DNA of 64,000 nucleotides, from NCBI GenBank assembly GCA_963836015.1, contig CAWIIF010000004.1:558001-622000 (forward strand), written 5' to 3'. How positions within the stretch are numbered: the stretch's first letter is position 1; the number at the start of each line of letters is the position of its first letter. The DNA comes from CAWCDJ01 sp963836015 (GTDB lineage Bacteria > Acidobacteriota > Terriglobia > Bryobacterales > Bryobacteraceae). The notes under the pieces are model-generated. The model was given only the letters and a program-made list of their open reading frames with translations. It did no database searches and was not told the origin of the DNA. Below, piece after piece: positions 9,401-18,300 of the stretch. Position numbers and translations under genes: made by a program.

Positions 9401-9816
9401 GCGGATTGGGTCTGCAGGAGCGCTCCGGCGGACTGCACTTGCACGGTCTCCGTGACCGCGCCGACTTTGAGCGAGAAATCCACGGAAGGCCGCGATTGAA
9501 CGTGCAGCTCGATATCCTTTTGCTCTTGCGGGCCGAACCCGGGAGCGTTGACCCTCACCGAGTAGGTGCCCGGTGGAAGGGCGGTGAACTGGTACTCGCC
9601 CGCGTCGTTGGTGGGCACGCTCTGTTTGACGCCGGTGGCGCCGTTGGTAATCGTGACCACCGCTTTCGGAACGGCGGCACCGCTGGAGTCGCGAACGGTT
9701 CCGACAACGGCGCCGGTGTCGATCTGCGCCGCGGACGGGTTGGCAAGAGCTAAAAGAAGCGCGAAGGCGCTGAGCGCCCGCACAAAAATCGTTACAGGTA
9801 AATTCCTGGTCGGCAT
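6463..9816 (-). CDS. Oar-like TonB-dependent receptor with carboxypeptidase-regulatory-like N-domain (TBDR1)
   Basis: A 1117-residue outer-membrane receptor. After the signal peptide ending NPSAAQ comes a carboxypeptidase-regulatory-like domain (GAVVGTVRDSSGAAVPKAVV...YSVRVNAPGF), then a plug region with ERQIRDLPLNGRRYADLALL and a long beta-barrel ending in the aromatic C-terminus LKLYF typical of barrel insertion. Acidobacteria have many such receptors without SusD; they import oligosaccharides, peptides or chelates using TonB energy. The start has a GGGGGGAG Shine-Dalgarno 4-5 nt upstream and a TATAAT-like -10 at 9846-9851. The downstream PIG-L gene begins 4 bp after its stop. Ligand is unknown, but a deacetylase partner points to acetylated amino sugars. 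Confidence 0.93.
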   Translation of the reverse strand: MPTRNLPVTIFVRALSAFALLLALANPSAAQIDTGAVVGTVRDSSGAAVPKAVVTITNGATGVKQSVPTNDAGEYQFTALPPGTYSVRVNAPGFGPQEQKDIELHVQSRPSVDFSLKVGAVTETVQVQSAGALLQTQSADVGGVVQERQIRDLPLNGRRYADLALLEPGIQKNLTNPNNTAPDRFSSNGNLETQNYFSLDGVDNNSGSTNLQEGSVQTVQPPPDALQEFRVQTRTYSAEFGTSAGAVINASMKSGTNAFHGDVWEFVRNSRFDSNSFFNNAGGVPRGHFSQNQFGGTIGGPIIKNKTFFFFDAQNFTSRKATTVNSAVPTPLMKQGNFTELKASLANPTVPSQNGCITGNVIATGCLDPVGLKLLALYPNPNIPSAVARLGQPGSWTGAPNYQYQYSVPNDTYSWDTRVDHNITDNSRVFGRFSDYTVDRQDPPWTGNPLAGNGNFATQYRIRGKSVAAAWTDLLKPAMLNELRAGFSRDYAHSDPIGLTLGTSNATDYGLTGIPSGPNDAGIPPINISGLQRLGSSPWRPQFQVSQVWQLLDTLSWLKGNHSLKFGYEHRHTSDNFLDIQSLQGQITASGIYSGNSGLGVPDFLLGDISTAAFTTPTVVHNYQDSNNFFAQDTWRIKPTLTITYGLRYELFSPMLNHQNALSNFTPANGGGFVTAQDGDWYARGLVHPDKNDFAPRLGFSWQPKEHVVLRGGYGIFYQHVIRIGSESMLAINPPWVIDGSLAQTLGSTTPAFQLKNGFPAAQFTPALVDLTKLQTRAQDPNERSGYVSQVSFGPQIEISQSTVLDISYVGNFGRKMNRLRNANQGYVTGFDATGKPITIFPYANLNTTLNSTTGNHAFLELATNDGNTNYNGLLVSLRRRFSKRLSYGISYTWSHNFSDYVDNLTGGSTPASAYNYSLERANSPFDVTHRFVANAVWDVPIGKGGMVLNSDHLASRLIGGWQVNSIVTLETGTPFTVSAPDVSATGGSHASRASCIGDPYSGATSDPSQFVGSGATGFFLNPAAFTTPASGYFGNCAPRAFHGPGIQNVDLSLFKRFPITESWRVEFRTEFFNAFNHANFNNPSASVAASSLGSFGKSFSTVTDPREIQFALKLYF

Positions 9817-9845
9817 TTCTCCCCCCTCTGAGCGGGTTTGGCGCG

Positions 9846-9874
9846 ATTATAACCCAGCCGGGGGAGTCGGCGAA
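9846..9874 (-). promoter_or_regulatory. Candidate sigma-70-type promoter for TBDR1
   Basis: On the minus strand a perfect TATAAT lies at 9851-9846, with a weak -35 (TTCGCC, 9874-9869) at 17 bp spacing. Transcription would begin near 9839, leaving a leader of about 22 nt that holds the GGGGGGAG ribosome-binding site. The -10 is convincing; the -35 is poor, so an activator may be needed. Confidence 0.35.
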
Positions 9875-10027
9875 ACGCATTTGAAACAAACAGGGGGCGC
9901 GAGGTTTGTCCCGCGGACCTCGCTCCGTATGGAAATGTACGTCGGCTGCGGCCCGGTCGGAGGCCGGAGCCTGCCAGTCTCACTGCTATGTTTTCGCACT
10001 ATTCGAGACCCTAACCTCCGATAACTC

Positions 10028-10056
10028 TTGCGCCCGACAACAGAATCGTGCAGAAT
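10028..10056 (+). promoter_or_regulatory. Candidate promoter for the DksA/TraR-type gene
   Basis: TTGCGC at 10028-10033 and CAGAAT at 10051-10056 are 17 bp apart, about 45 bp upstream of the start codon at 10107. Each box has about three to five matches to the consensus. The rest of the 9817-10106 gap holds only the TBDR1 promoter and no gene that I can support. Confidence 0.3.
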
Positions 10057-10106
10057 TGGTTCCCGAAACTCCGCGGTTGGGCGGGGTCAGTAAGGAGGAG
10101 GACGAT

Positions 10107-10490
10107 ATGCGCCGGTCTGAAATCGAGCGACACCGGGCAGCACTCGAAGCCAAGAGGCTTGAACTTGCCACCGGTCTCCGGAGCCGGGATGGTATTGTGA
10201 TCGAGAAGGCGGCCGATGCGCTCGACGAGGTACAGTTTGCCGGCGAACGCGAGATAGCGATCTGCAATCTGGATCGCGAATCAATGCTCCTACAGAGGGT
10301 TCGCAGCGCTCTTACCCGCATCGAGAACGGAACCTACGGCGTGTGCCTGGCCTGTGACGCCGAGATCCAGCCGAAGCGTCTCGGCGCGGTGCCCTGGGCA
10401 TCATATTGTGTTCCCTGTCAGGAGGCTGCGGACCGTCGCGAACGCGATGGCGACACTACGGATATCCGGCGGGAAATGCTGCCAGTCTGA
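10107..10490 (+). CDS. DksA/TraR-type C4 zinc-finger protein
   Basis: A 127-residue protein: N-terminal helical hairpin (residues 1-70, charged, coiled-coil-like) followed by a C4 zinc finger with Cys80, Cys83, Cys101 and Cys104 (CLACD...YCVPC). This is the layout of DksA/TraR proteins, which enter the RNA polymerase secondary channel and alter promoter kinetics, often with ppGpp. The start at 10107 is set by a near-perfect Shine-Dalgarno, AAGGAGGAGG at 10092-10101. The acidic pair at the coiled-coil tip needed for classic DksA activity (DxxDA) may correspond to AADALDEVQ at residues 35-43, but this is not certain. It stands alone between divergent and convergent neighbours, so it is probably a global or stress regulator unrelated to the adjacent sugar genes. 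Confidence 0.88.
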   Translation: MRRSEIERHRAALEAKRLELATGLRSRDGIVIEKAADALDEVQFAGEREIAICNLDRESMLLQRVRSALTRIENGTYGVCLACDAEIQPKRLGAVPWASYCVPCQEAADRRERDGDTTDIRREMLPV

Positions 10491-10500
10491 TGTGAGTGGA

Positions 10501-10536
10501 GGGGGGTGGGTGCATGCGGCCATGAACCCACCCCTT
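10501..10536. terminator. Hairpin between convergent genes (bidirectional terminator candidate)
   Basis: GGGGTGGGT at 10503-10511 pairs perfectly with ACCCACCCC at 10526-10534, with a 14-nt loop; two flanking G-T pairs can extend it. It sits in the 50-bp gap between the stop of the zinc-finger gene (plus) and the stop of the Gfo/Idh/MocA gene (minus). There is no U-tract on either side, so it may block RNA decay or slow polymerase rather than act as a classic intrinsic terminator. Confidence 0.5.
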
Positions 10537-10540
10537 GAGT

Positions 10541-12139
10541 CTACGACTTGACCGTGTGGAACTCCCACCCCTTGCGGAAGGTGGGTTTGAGAAGCTTGTT
10601 GGCTTCGTTGTTATTGGTGAAGCGCATCTTCTCCGGGTCGTACTCCAGTTTGCCCTCGTGGCGCAGGGCAATGACACCCAGGAGCATCCACTCCACGAAC
10701 GGCGCCGCGACATCGAAGTTCGAGCATGCGGGGTCGCCGCCCTTGCAGGCGCGGATGAAGTCGCGCATGTGGCCCGGGGATCGCGTCAGCAGCGGAGGCG
10801 GCATCCGGTAGTCCTTCATTTTCTCGACCGGGATCAGGCGGGTCATGTCGCCGTACGTGCCGGTGGTCAGCATGCCCTTGTCGCCGACGAACAGGCTACC
10901 GTCCGGTTGCGGGAAGCGGAGTTGCGCGGTGCTCGATTTTAGGGCTTCGAACTCCTCCCAGTTGAAAACGCGGCCCGGAGACCGGAATTCGTTGCCGGCC
11001 GGGCGCATCCCGGCCATGCCCATTCCCATTCGGCCGCCGGGGCCTCCCGCCGGAGCGCCGCCCGGAGCACCTGGCGCGCCCATGCCGCGGCCGCCCCCCG
11101 GACGCTGGAGCATAGGCGGATCGCCCAGCCATTCTCCCTCGGGGACGCCGGCGATCTTCGGAGCTTCCTTCAATCCGTCGTACCAGAACACCTTGAGAGC
11201 CGGCATGTCGCCATAGGCGGCGAAATCGAACCGGATCACCGAGCCCTTGGGGAACATGAAGGGACTCGCGCCTTCCTTCTTGACGCACTCGACGCTGAGG
11301 AGCTTCCGGTTCGAGAGATGCAACGCCATGTTCGGCGCGCCCAGGATGTGGCAAGCCATATCGCCCAGGGCGCCGCAGCCGAAGTCATAGAACCCGCGCC
11401 AGTTAAATGGCTGGTAGAAGAACCCGCCGTTGCGGTCGGGATCGGTCTTGCCGTTCGCCGTGAAGGGCCGCTTGTCGGCGATGCCGAGCCAGAGGTCCCA
11501 GTCCAGGGTAGATGGAATCGGATCCTCTTTCGGAATTTCGGTAAGGCCTTGCGGCCACATCGGCCGGTCGCTCCAGGCGTGGACCTCGGTGACCCCACCG
11601 ATCTCGCCGTTCCAGATGATTTCCGCGGCCTGCCGCGTGCCTTCGTTGGAGTAGCCCTGGTTGCCCATCTGCGTGGCGACCTTGTATTTCGCGGCCCCCT
11701 CCCGCAGTTGGCGTGCCTCCCAGACCGTCCGCACCAGCGGTTTTTGCACGTACACGTGCTTGCCGCGTTCCATGCACCACATGGCCGCGGTGGCATGCAT
11801 ATGATCCGGTATGGCGACGATTACGGCATCGATGTTCTTGCCTTCCTTGTCGAGCATCTGCCGGAAGTCCCGGAACTTCGGCGCCTTATCGAAGCGGCCG
11901 AACATGCCGGCGGCGCGGCGGTCGTCCACATCGCACAGCGCCACGATGTTCTCCGTCGGCGCGGCCGCCGCGATATTGGCGGCGGCCTGGCCGCCGGAAC
12001 CGATCGACGCGAAGTTCAGCTTCTCGTTAGGGGATTTGTATCCCGCGGATTTCAATGAAGGCGTGCTGCCAAAACCTACGGCCGGAACAGCGCCGGCCAA
12101 CAGGCTGCCATAGAAAAAGTAGCGCCTCGATATTGCCAT
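10541..12139 (-). CDS. Tat-exported Gfo/Idh/MocA family oxidoreductase
   Basis: A 532-residue NAD(P)-dependent sugar oxidoreductase carrying a Tat-type leader (SRRYFFYGSLLAGAVPAVG). The Rossmann start reads NFASIGSGGQAAANI, and the catalytic-lysine motif appears as YVQKPLVRTVWEAR (the usual EKP is QKP here). Such proteins oxidise or epimerise sugar hydroxyls; some form 3-keto-glycosides. An insert rich in Gly, Ala, Pro and Met (about nt 10998-11110) interrupts the C-terminal half. The start at 12139 has GAGGAG six bases upstream. It lies 30 bp after an exported SPIE-family gene on the same strand, so both probably act on one periplasmic sugar. Tat export fits a protein that folds with its nicotinamide cofactor before secretion. 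Confidence 0.9.
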   Translation of the reverse strand: MAISRRYFFYGSLLAGAVPAVGFGSTPSLKSAGYKSPNEKLNFASIGSGGQAAANIAAAAPTENIVALCDVDDRRAAGMFGRFDKAPKFRDFRQMLDKEGKNIDAVIVAIPDHMHATAAMWCMERGKHVYVQKPLVRTVWEARQLREGAAKYKVATQMGNQGYSNEGTRQAAEIIWNGEIGGVTEVHAWSDRPMWPQGLTEIPKEDPIPSTLDWDLWLGIADKRPFTANGKTDPDRNGGFFYQPFNWRGFYDFGCGALGDMACHILGAPNMALHLSNRKLLSVECVKKEGASPFMFPKGSVIRFDFAAYGDMPALKVFWYDGLKEAPKIAGVPEGEWLGDPPMLQRPGGGRGMGAPGAPGGAPAGGPGGRMGMGMAGMRPAGNEFRSPGRVFNWEEFEALKSSTAQLRFPQPDGSLFVGDKGMLTTGTYGDMTRLIPVEKMKDYRMPPPLLTRSPGHMRDFIRACKGGDPACSNFDVAAPFVEWMLLGVIALRHEGKLEYDPEKMRFTNNNEANKLLKPTFRKGWEFHTVKS

Positions 12140-12169
12140 TCGAAACTCCTCGAATCTGTAGTCCGCAGA

Positions 12170-13132
12170 CTACGCCAGACAGCTCTTGACGTAAGCGAGG
12201 CACTTCTTGGCCTCGGCAACGATGTTCGAATCCGGAGGAATCGGGTATTCCAGCTCCAGGTTCGCCGGGAAACCGTACTTCTCCGCCTTGAGCAGTTGTA
12301 ATACTTCCTTCATGGGCGTGTCGCCCGTGCCCCAGACGGCCACGTTGGGTCCATGGTTTTTTTTGCGGTCCTTGATGTGCAGGTTCGTGATCTTGTCGTG
12401 GTGCTGCTTGATGAATGCCACGGCGTCGTAGCCGGCCGCTGTGAAGTGGCCGATATCGAGGTTGATCCCGTTGTACTTGCCGTAACTCATCAGGGTGTCG
12501 TAGCTCTCGAGAGTAGCGGTCTGGTTGGGATCGTTGGTGGCGTCGTGGCCGTGATAGCCAACCAGCAGCTTATGCTTGTCCGCCACCGGCGCGATGCGCT
12601 TCGCCATGGTGAGGGTTGTGCTTGTCGTGATGCCCTTCACGCCCAGTCCCTTGGCCATGCCGAACCCGTACTCGATGTCCTCGTCTTTCATGCTGTCCTG
12701 CATGTTGTAGCAGAGCAGAGCGACGTCGATCCCGGAGTCGTTGAACTTCTTGGCGACGGCTTTCCAGGTCTGGGCGCCGGTCGAGGCGCGCCATTTCGCC
12801 AGCTTGTCGATGGCCGCTTGCCGTTCGGCCTGCTGCTCGGGGGTCAGCGGCGCGCGGCCTCCGCCAGGTCCCCGGCCGAACATCGGCATTGCCGGCGCGC
12901 CCGCCAGCGCCTCGCAGTGGTTCGACATCAGTTCGGCCTCGCCCAGCCCGATCTCGACATACGCCTTGATGATCGCCTCCGGGTCGGGGCTGGCGATCCG
13001 ATTGAAGCTGTAGGTGATAGCGCCAATCTGAACGCCCCCGAACTTCGAATCGATCCTCTTCGCGCCAAACGCCCTGTAAAGCGGCACTGACGCTAGCGCG
13101 ACCTTTCCTAAATCTCTTCTAGTGAATTCCAT
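12170..13132 (-). CDS. Tat-exported sugar phosphate isomerase/epimerase-family (xylose-isomerase-like TIM barrel) protein
   Basis: A 320-residue protein with a Tat-like leader (FTRRDLGKVALASVPLY) and an AP-endonuclease-2/xylose-isomerase-like barrel. Metal-site motifs are visible: YHGHDA, LDIGHFTAAG, NLHIKDRK and LELEYP. Members isomerise or epimerise sugars, and relatives act as lyases on 3-keto-sugars or deglycosidases. I set the start at 13132 (ATG, preceded by AAAGGAATAGGG) because the twin-arginine leader begins there; an upstream open stretch lacks any homology. A Gly/Arg-rich loop (GRGPGGGRAP) followed by a charged helix is inserted near residue 90. Its position, 30 bp before the Tat-exported Gfo/Idh/MocA gene, suggests a two-step periplasmic pathway. 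Actual substrate is unknown. Confidence 0.87.
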   Translation of the reverse strand: MEFTRRDLGKVALASVPLYRAFGAKRIDSKFGGVQIGAITYSFNRIASPDPEAIIKAYVEIGLGEAELMSNHCEALAGAPAMPMFGRGPGGGRAPLTPEQQAERQAAIDKLAKWRASTGAQTWKAVAKKFNDSGIDVALLCYNMQDSMKDEDIEYGFGMAKGLGVKGITTSTTLTMAKRIAPVADKHKLLVGYHGHDATNDPNQTATLESYDTLMSYGKYNGINLDIGHFTAAGYDAVAFIKQHHDKITNLHIKDRKKNHGPNVAVWGTGDTPMKEVLQLLKAEKYGFPANLELEYPIPPDSNIVAEAKKCLAYVKSCLA

Positions 13133-13279
13133 CCCTATTCCTTTCAGCCCTGCTGCTTGATAGCCCGAATACACAGATAAAAAGGTAGTCAATTCTGAAA
13201 ATATAACAAGCCCACACTGGATGCCAGCTTGAGCTCTCGTAGCGTACTTTAACAAGTGGCGCGTGCGATCGCTCGCGGG

Positions 13280-15238
13280 TTACCGCCCGGCACCCGGGAG
13301 AACAACCAGTTCGTAATCCAGGAGGTGAGGCACCGTGAACCCGGAATACCCTTGATTCACTTGGACTTGCAGATTCCGGGGTGCACGCACCGTCCTCGCG
13401 CTCCGGTAGGCCCCGGCAACCCGGACCTGGATGGGGCCCATGGGAATTGGAGCGAAATAGCCGGTCTGGGCATGCCCGCTCAGATTGATGATGTGCAGAA
13501 GGGTGCGCCCGCCTTGCCGCATCATCGTCATCTCCACCAGCGGGTGAGCGTCGGTCCGAAGCTGCCGTTGCGGCAGCAGTCGGTCCAGCACGTCGCGGAA
13601 CAGGCCCGCGTGGGCCGGCAGGCTGAGTCGGTAATACATTCCGCCCAAGTCCCATGGGATCCAGGCGACCGAACCTTTCCCGAACTGACGGAAGGCAATG
13701 GCCGGGGTGTCCGTGTCCCGCATATCGATATGGACGAACTCCGGCGGTCCGATCATCGATGGGGGCACCAGCGTCAGCAAGAGCGGCCCCTCGGATTTGA
13801 TCTCCGTGAAAGGGCCATTCAGCATCAGCAGGTCGGTATCTTGGAGGGAAGGGAACGCGCGATGATCGCGCACACGGATGTAGCCCTTCACGTCCGTTTC
13901 GGTCCGGACCACCGGCGCGACCTCGAATTCAGGCTCTGCGGCGCCCACGATCAGCAGCTTGCCCCCACCCGTAACGTACTCCCGCAGCGCGGCCGGCGCC
14001 CGGCCCGCCGTGAGGACGAGATCGTAGCCGCGTTTGCCCACCCAGTCCAGGTTGTCCGACACGGCAAACGGAACATGCTCCTCGCTGAGCAATCGGAACA
14101 GCCCCCGGTAGGATTCCTCGCGAGAGGCATTGCCGAGCAGCAGCACACGCGCCGCGCTGCTCTGTCCGGCGAAATACTGCTCGTGATCCGCCGCCCAGCG
14201 GAAGATCGGCCGGGCGGTCTCGACCGCCTGCCGGTCCTGCTGGTCCAGCGTGCCGTTCACGGCCAGCGTCAGGGCCCCGCCGTTGGCGAGGCTCTGCCAC
14301 GACCGCAGCGCGATCTCCTCGCGCGGAACCGTAGCGAAGCGCCACCAGAAATCCACGAACTGCATGTTCAGGTTGATGGACATCTTGCCCGGCTGGCTGT
14401 TTCGCGCGCGGTTGACGCGGTCGCTGGCGGAATAGGGCCACAGCGGGAGCGGGCGCGCCAGAGCCGTGTTGGATTCCGACATGATTCCGTCGGTGTACTC
14501 CTGCAGATAGTTGAAATAGCCGGCGTGCGGCCGCTTGCGGTGAATCAGCTCGCCGATCGCCGCCGCCACTTCGCGCACCGAAGACGACATGAATTTGCGG
14601 TAGTCGTCATCCGGAGTGTCCGGAATCTCCTTCTGGTACAGCTCCCGGTACTTCCGCCGGCAGGCATCGCAGTGACACAGACCCACGGGACGTCCACTGT
14701 AATCGCTCGCCTGGTTGCCGAACATGTTGAAGAACAGGCCGTCCACGTCGTATCGCTCGAGGCCTTCCGCCAGGATTTTCATGGCCTGCCCGCGGTAATA
14801 GCCGCCGTTGATGCAGGTCGAGTAGAGGCCGTTGTAAATCACCGGCTCTCCATTGGACTGGCGGAAGAACCACTCGGGATGAGCATCGAAGACGGCCTTC
14901 TGCGTCTTGCTCAGATCGTATCTCCCGACCATCCGGATGCCTCGGGCATGCGCCTCCCGCAGGACGTCGCCGAACAGATCCCTCCCGGCGGGAAGATCGG
15001 GGCTCGCGTAGTGAAACGGGGTCGTGGTGGGATAGAAGGCGACAATCCCGCCCATGTTCAGCAGCAGGACATTCGCGCGCATCCCTGCGAGCTGCTGCGC
15101 CAGGTGTGCCGCGTCCAGCCCGGCATCGGTTTGCCGCAGGTTCGTCTGGACCCACCGGATCGGATCGCGCATCCACCAGCCCTCCTGGGCGGCGGCGTAA
15201 CTGACGAGTATGCCCAGCATGACCAAGAATCGTTTCAT
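13280..15238 (-). CDS. Secreted glycoside-hydrolase-like protein (GHL6/GH42-like barrel with GATase-like domain)
   Basis: A 652-residue exported protein (signal peptide MKRFLVMLGILVSYAAAQ). Residues about 20-330 look like a TIM barrel of the hypothetical glycosyl hydrolase 6/GH42-like group: MRANVLLLNMGGIVAFYPT, ARGIRMVGRYDLSK, YDVDGLFFNMFGNQ and a Cys pair in LCHCDACRRKY. Residues about 360-560 resemble the trimerisation/GATase-like domain of GH42 beta-galactosidases, and the C-terminus is a small beta domain. The family is thought to bind or cleave carbohydrate, but few members are characterised, so I do not assign a reaction. It is divergent from the DUF5107-TPR gene (81 bp apart) and may share regulation with it. 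Confidence 0.75.
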   Translation of the reverse strand: MKRFLVMLGILVSYAAAQEGWWMRDPIRWVQTNLRQTDAGLDAAHLAQQLAGMRANVLLLNMGGIVAFYPTTTPFHYASPDLPAGRDLFGDVLREAHARGIRMVGRYDLSKTQKAVFDAHPEWFFRQSNGEPVIYNGLYSTCINGGYYRGQAMKILAEGLERYDVDGLFFNMFGNQASDYSGRPVGLCHCDACRRKYRELYQKEIPDTPDDDYRKFMSSSVREVAAAIGELIHRKRPHAGYFNYLQEYTDGIMSESNTALARPLPLWPYSASDRVNRARNSQPGKMSINLNMQFVDFWWRFATVPREEIALRSWQSLANGGALTLAVNGTLDQQDRQAVETARPIFRWAADHEQYFAGQSSAARVLLLGNASREESYRGLFRLLSEEHVPFAVSDNLDWVGKRGYDLVLTAGRAPAALREYVTGGGKLLIVGAAEPEFEVAPVVRTETDVKGYIRVRDHRAFPSLQDTDLLMLNGPFTEIKSEGPLLLTLVPPSMIGPPEFVHIDMRDTDTPAIAFRQFGKGSVAWIPWDLGGMYYRLSLPAHAGLFRDVLDRLLPQRQLRTDAHPLVEMTMMRQGGRTLLHIINLSGHAQTGYFAPIPMGPIQVRVAGAYRSARTVRAPRNLQVQVNQGYSGFTVPHLLDYELVVLPGAGR

Positions 15239-15319
15239 CGATATGTCCGGTCTATTCTACTGGTTGCCGGGCGATGGGAGCTACAATGGCGTTTCAGATC
15301 CTTTGGAGTGAAATCAATC

Positions 15320-18300
15320 ATGTTCGCGAAAGCTTTGAACCCCTTGTTCCTGTCCCTGGCCGCGGTTCTGCTGGTTGGACCTTCGTCTTGGGGTGCCGCC
15401 CCATCCCCGGTGAAAGTCTGGGAAACGAAAACCGTGATCCCTACCTATCTGGCCGGCGAGCCGGAGCGCAACCCGATGTTCTTTTTCGGCAGAGAATCGC
15501 AAGGAGCACAGGGACCCGTCTATCCCTATCCGATGTACGACTCGCTCACCGGGAAGAAAGTCGACAAGACATACACGGTGGTCTATCTCGAGAACGAGTA
15601 CATCCGCATCGGAGTGCTGCCGGAAATCGGCGGCCGCATTTTCGAAGGCGTGGACAAGACCAACAATTACAATTTCATTTATCGCCAGCACGTGATCAAG
15701 CCTGCCCTGATCGGCCTCATCGGCGCCTGGATATCGGGAGGCGTGGAGTGGAATATACCGCACCACCACCGGGCCAGCACCTTCCTTCCCGTGCAGTACA
15801 AAGTGGAGGAGAACCAGGACGGCAGCAAGACCGTGTGGGTCGGCGAACTGGAAGTGCGGCAGCGCATGCGTTGGGCTGTCGGCTATACGCTGCGGCCGGG
15901 GAAGGCCTACCTGGAAGCGTCCATTCGCATCCTGAACCGCACGCCGGTGGTGAACACCATGCTGTGCTTCGCCAACCTGGCGGTCCACACCAATCAGAAT
16001 TACCAGGTGATCTTTCCCCCGAGCACGCAGTTCGGCGTCTACCACGGCAAGCGGGAGTTTACGGCGTGGCCGGTCTCCCACACCAGGTATAGCGGCGCGG
16101 ACTTCACCAAAGGCGTGGATATCAGCTGGTACAAGAATCACATTCAGGCCAACTCGGTGTTCGCGTGGAACTATGAGGACGATTTCTTTGCGGGCTACGA
16201 CCACGGCAAGGAAGCCGGCACCATGAGCGTGGCCGACCACAACATTGTTCCCGGGAAGAAATTCTGGACGTGGGGCAACGGCCCCAGCGGTCGATCGTGG
16301 GACAAGATCCTGACCGACGACGACGGCCCCTATATCGAGCTGATGGTGGGCGGCTACTCGGACAACCAGCCGGACTATAGCTGGCTCCAACCCTACGAGA
16401 CGCGATCGTTCTCCATGAACTGGTACCCGTTCCGCGACATCGGCGGAGTGAAGAAGGCCAACCTGGATGCCGCGGTCAACCTCGAGGTCGCCGCGGGCAG
16501 CGCCAAGGTCGGCTTCTACGCCACATCCGCGCACCAGGCGGCGGAGGTGATGTTGAAAGCGGGAGAGCGGGTACTGCTGCGCGAGACGATCTCTATCGAC
16601 CCCGGCAAGCCGTATGTAAAGCAGGTCGCCGTGCCGGATGGCATCGACCAGCACGACCTGGTGGCCTCGATTTCAGACGGCGGCCGCGAACTGGTCTCTT
16701 ACCGGCCCGTCCGTCTGACGCCTCAGCCAACTCCCAAGACGGTGACGCCCCCGGCAGCTCCCAAGGACATCAAAACGAACGAGGAGCTGTACCTGACAGG
16801 GCTGCGCGCCCAGCAATTCCACGATCCCGTTGTAGATCCGATTCCCTATTGGGAAGAGGCCTTGCGGCGCGATCCCGGCGACGCCCGGGTGAACACCGCA
16901 ATGGGAATCACCAGCTTCGGGAAAGCGCGCTATGAGGAGGCGGAGAAGTACCTGCGCGCAGCCCTCGATCGCCTTACGGACCGGTACACGACTCCCAAGG
17001 ACGCGGAGGCGATTTACTACCTGGGCGCCACGTTGAAAGCAGAAGGAAAGACCGAAGAAGCCTACGGATATCTCTACAAAGCCACCTGGAGCCAGGCGTG
17101 GAAAGCCGCGGGCTATTATTCGCTGGCAGAAATTGCCGCCTCTCGCGGAGACATGGCCGCGTCGCTCGATTTGGTGGACCGGTCGATCGATTCCAACGCG
17201 CTGAACATCCGGGCGCAGAACTTGAAGGCCGCCGTGCTTCGCCACCTCGGCCGGCCGGAGGAAGCTCTCCGGGTGGTCGCGACCGCTTCTCACCGCGCCG
17301 ATCCGCTCGACGTTCGCTCGATGGCGGAAGTCTGGCTGGCGTCGAAAACCGCGGCGGCGGGCGCGACCCTGGGGTATACCATGAACGCGCATCCCGCAAC
17401 CGCCCAGGAGACGGCCGCGGAGTACCTCGACGCGGGCCTGTGGCAGGATGGCACCGACGTTCTGCTCCAGATGACGGCCGCCGCGTCCGACAAATCGAAG
17501 ATCCATCCGATGGCCTACTACTACCTCGGCTATTTCGCCGGAAAGTTGGGGCAGCCGCAGCGTGCTTCGGAGTATTACGGGCTGGCCAAGGCGATGCCCC
17601 CGGATTACGTATTCCCGTTCGAGAATGAGGAGATCGACGTACTACGGCAGGCGGTGCGGGCGAATCCGCGCGATGCCCGCGCTGCGTATTATCTGGGCAA
17701 CCTGCTGTACGACTGGCGGCCGGAGGAGGCCCTCAAAATGTGGGAAGCGTCCGAAGCCATCGATCCTTCCTTTGCGATTGTCCATCGGAACCTGGCCACG
17801 GCCTACATGCATCGGAAGTCCGGCAGCGATCTCAACGGGGCCATCGCGGAACTGGAGAAGGCGGTTTCCCTAGACCGCAAGTATCCGCTGCATTTCACCG
17901 AGCTGGACGAGCTATATGAGCAGGCGGGAACGCCGCTCGAAAAGCGGCTTCCCCTGTTCGAACAAAACGCCGCGGTGGTGGAGCAGCGGGACGACGCCGA
18001 AAATCGCGCCATCGCGCTGAAGGTCGCGCTGGGCAGGTATGACGAAGCGATCGGGATCATGACAGGCCGGCCATTCGCCGTGGCGGAGGGCGCCAACCTG
18101 AACGTCTCGGAGCACTGGACGGATGCCCACATTTTGCGCAGCCGGCAGCGAATTACTGCCAAACGGTATCAGGAGGCGCTGGCCGATCTGGAAGCGGCGG
18201 TCACGATCCCGCCCAATCTGCCTGTAGGACTAGGCGATGTCGTGGGTGCGCGGGGCGCGGAAGTCGAATACTGGACCGGGGCCGCTTACGAAGGGCTTGG

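Noticed and set aside
13166..13192. TTGACT and TATTCG as a promoter for the SPIE/Gfo operon
   Set aside because: Spacing is 15 bp and the -10 is poor, so it is too weak to list as a feature.
13256..15319. A 2-kb open frame continuous with the DUF5107 gene
   Set aside because: It is exactly antisense to the GH-like gene and has Arg/Gly/Val-rich composition with no domain; the real start at 15320 has a signal peptide and GGAG.
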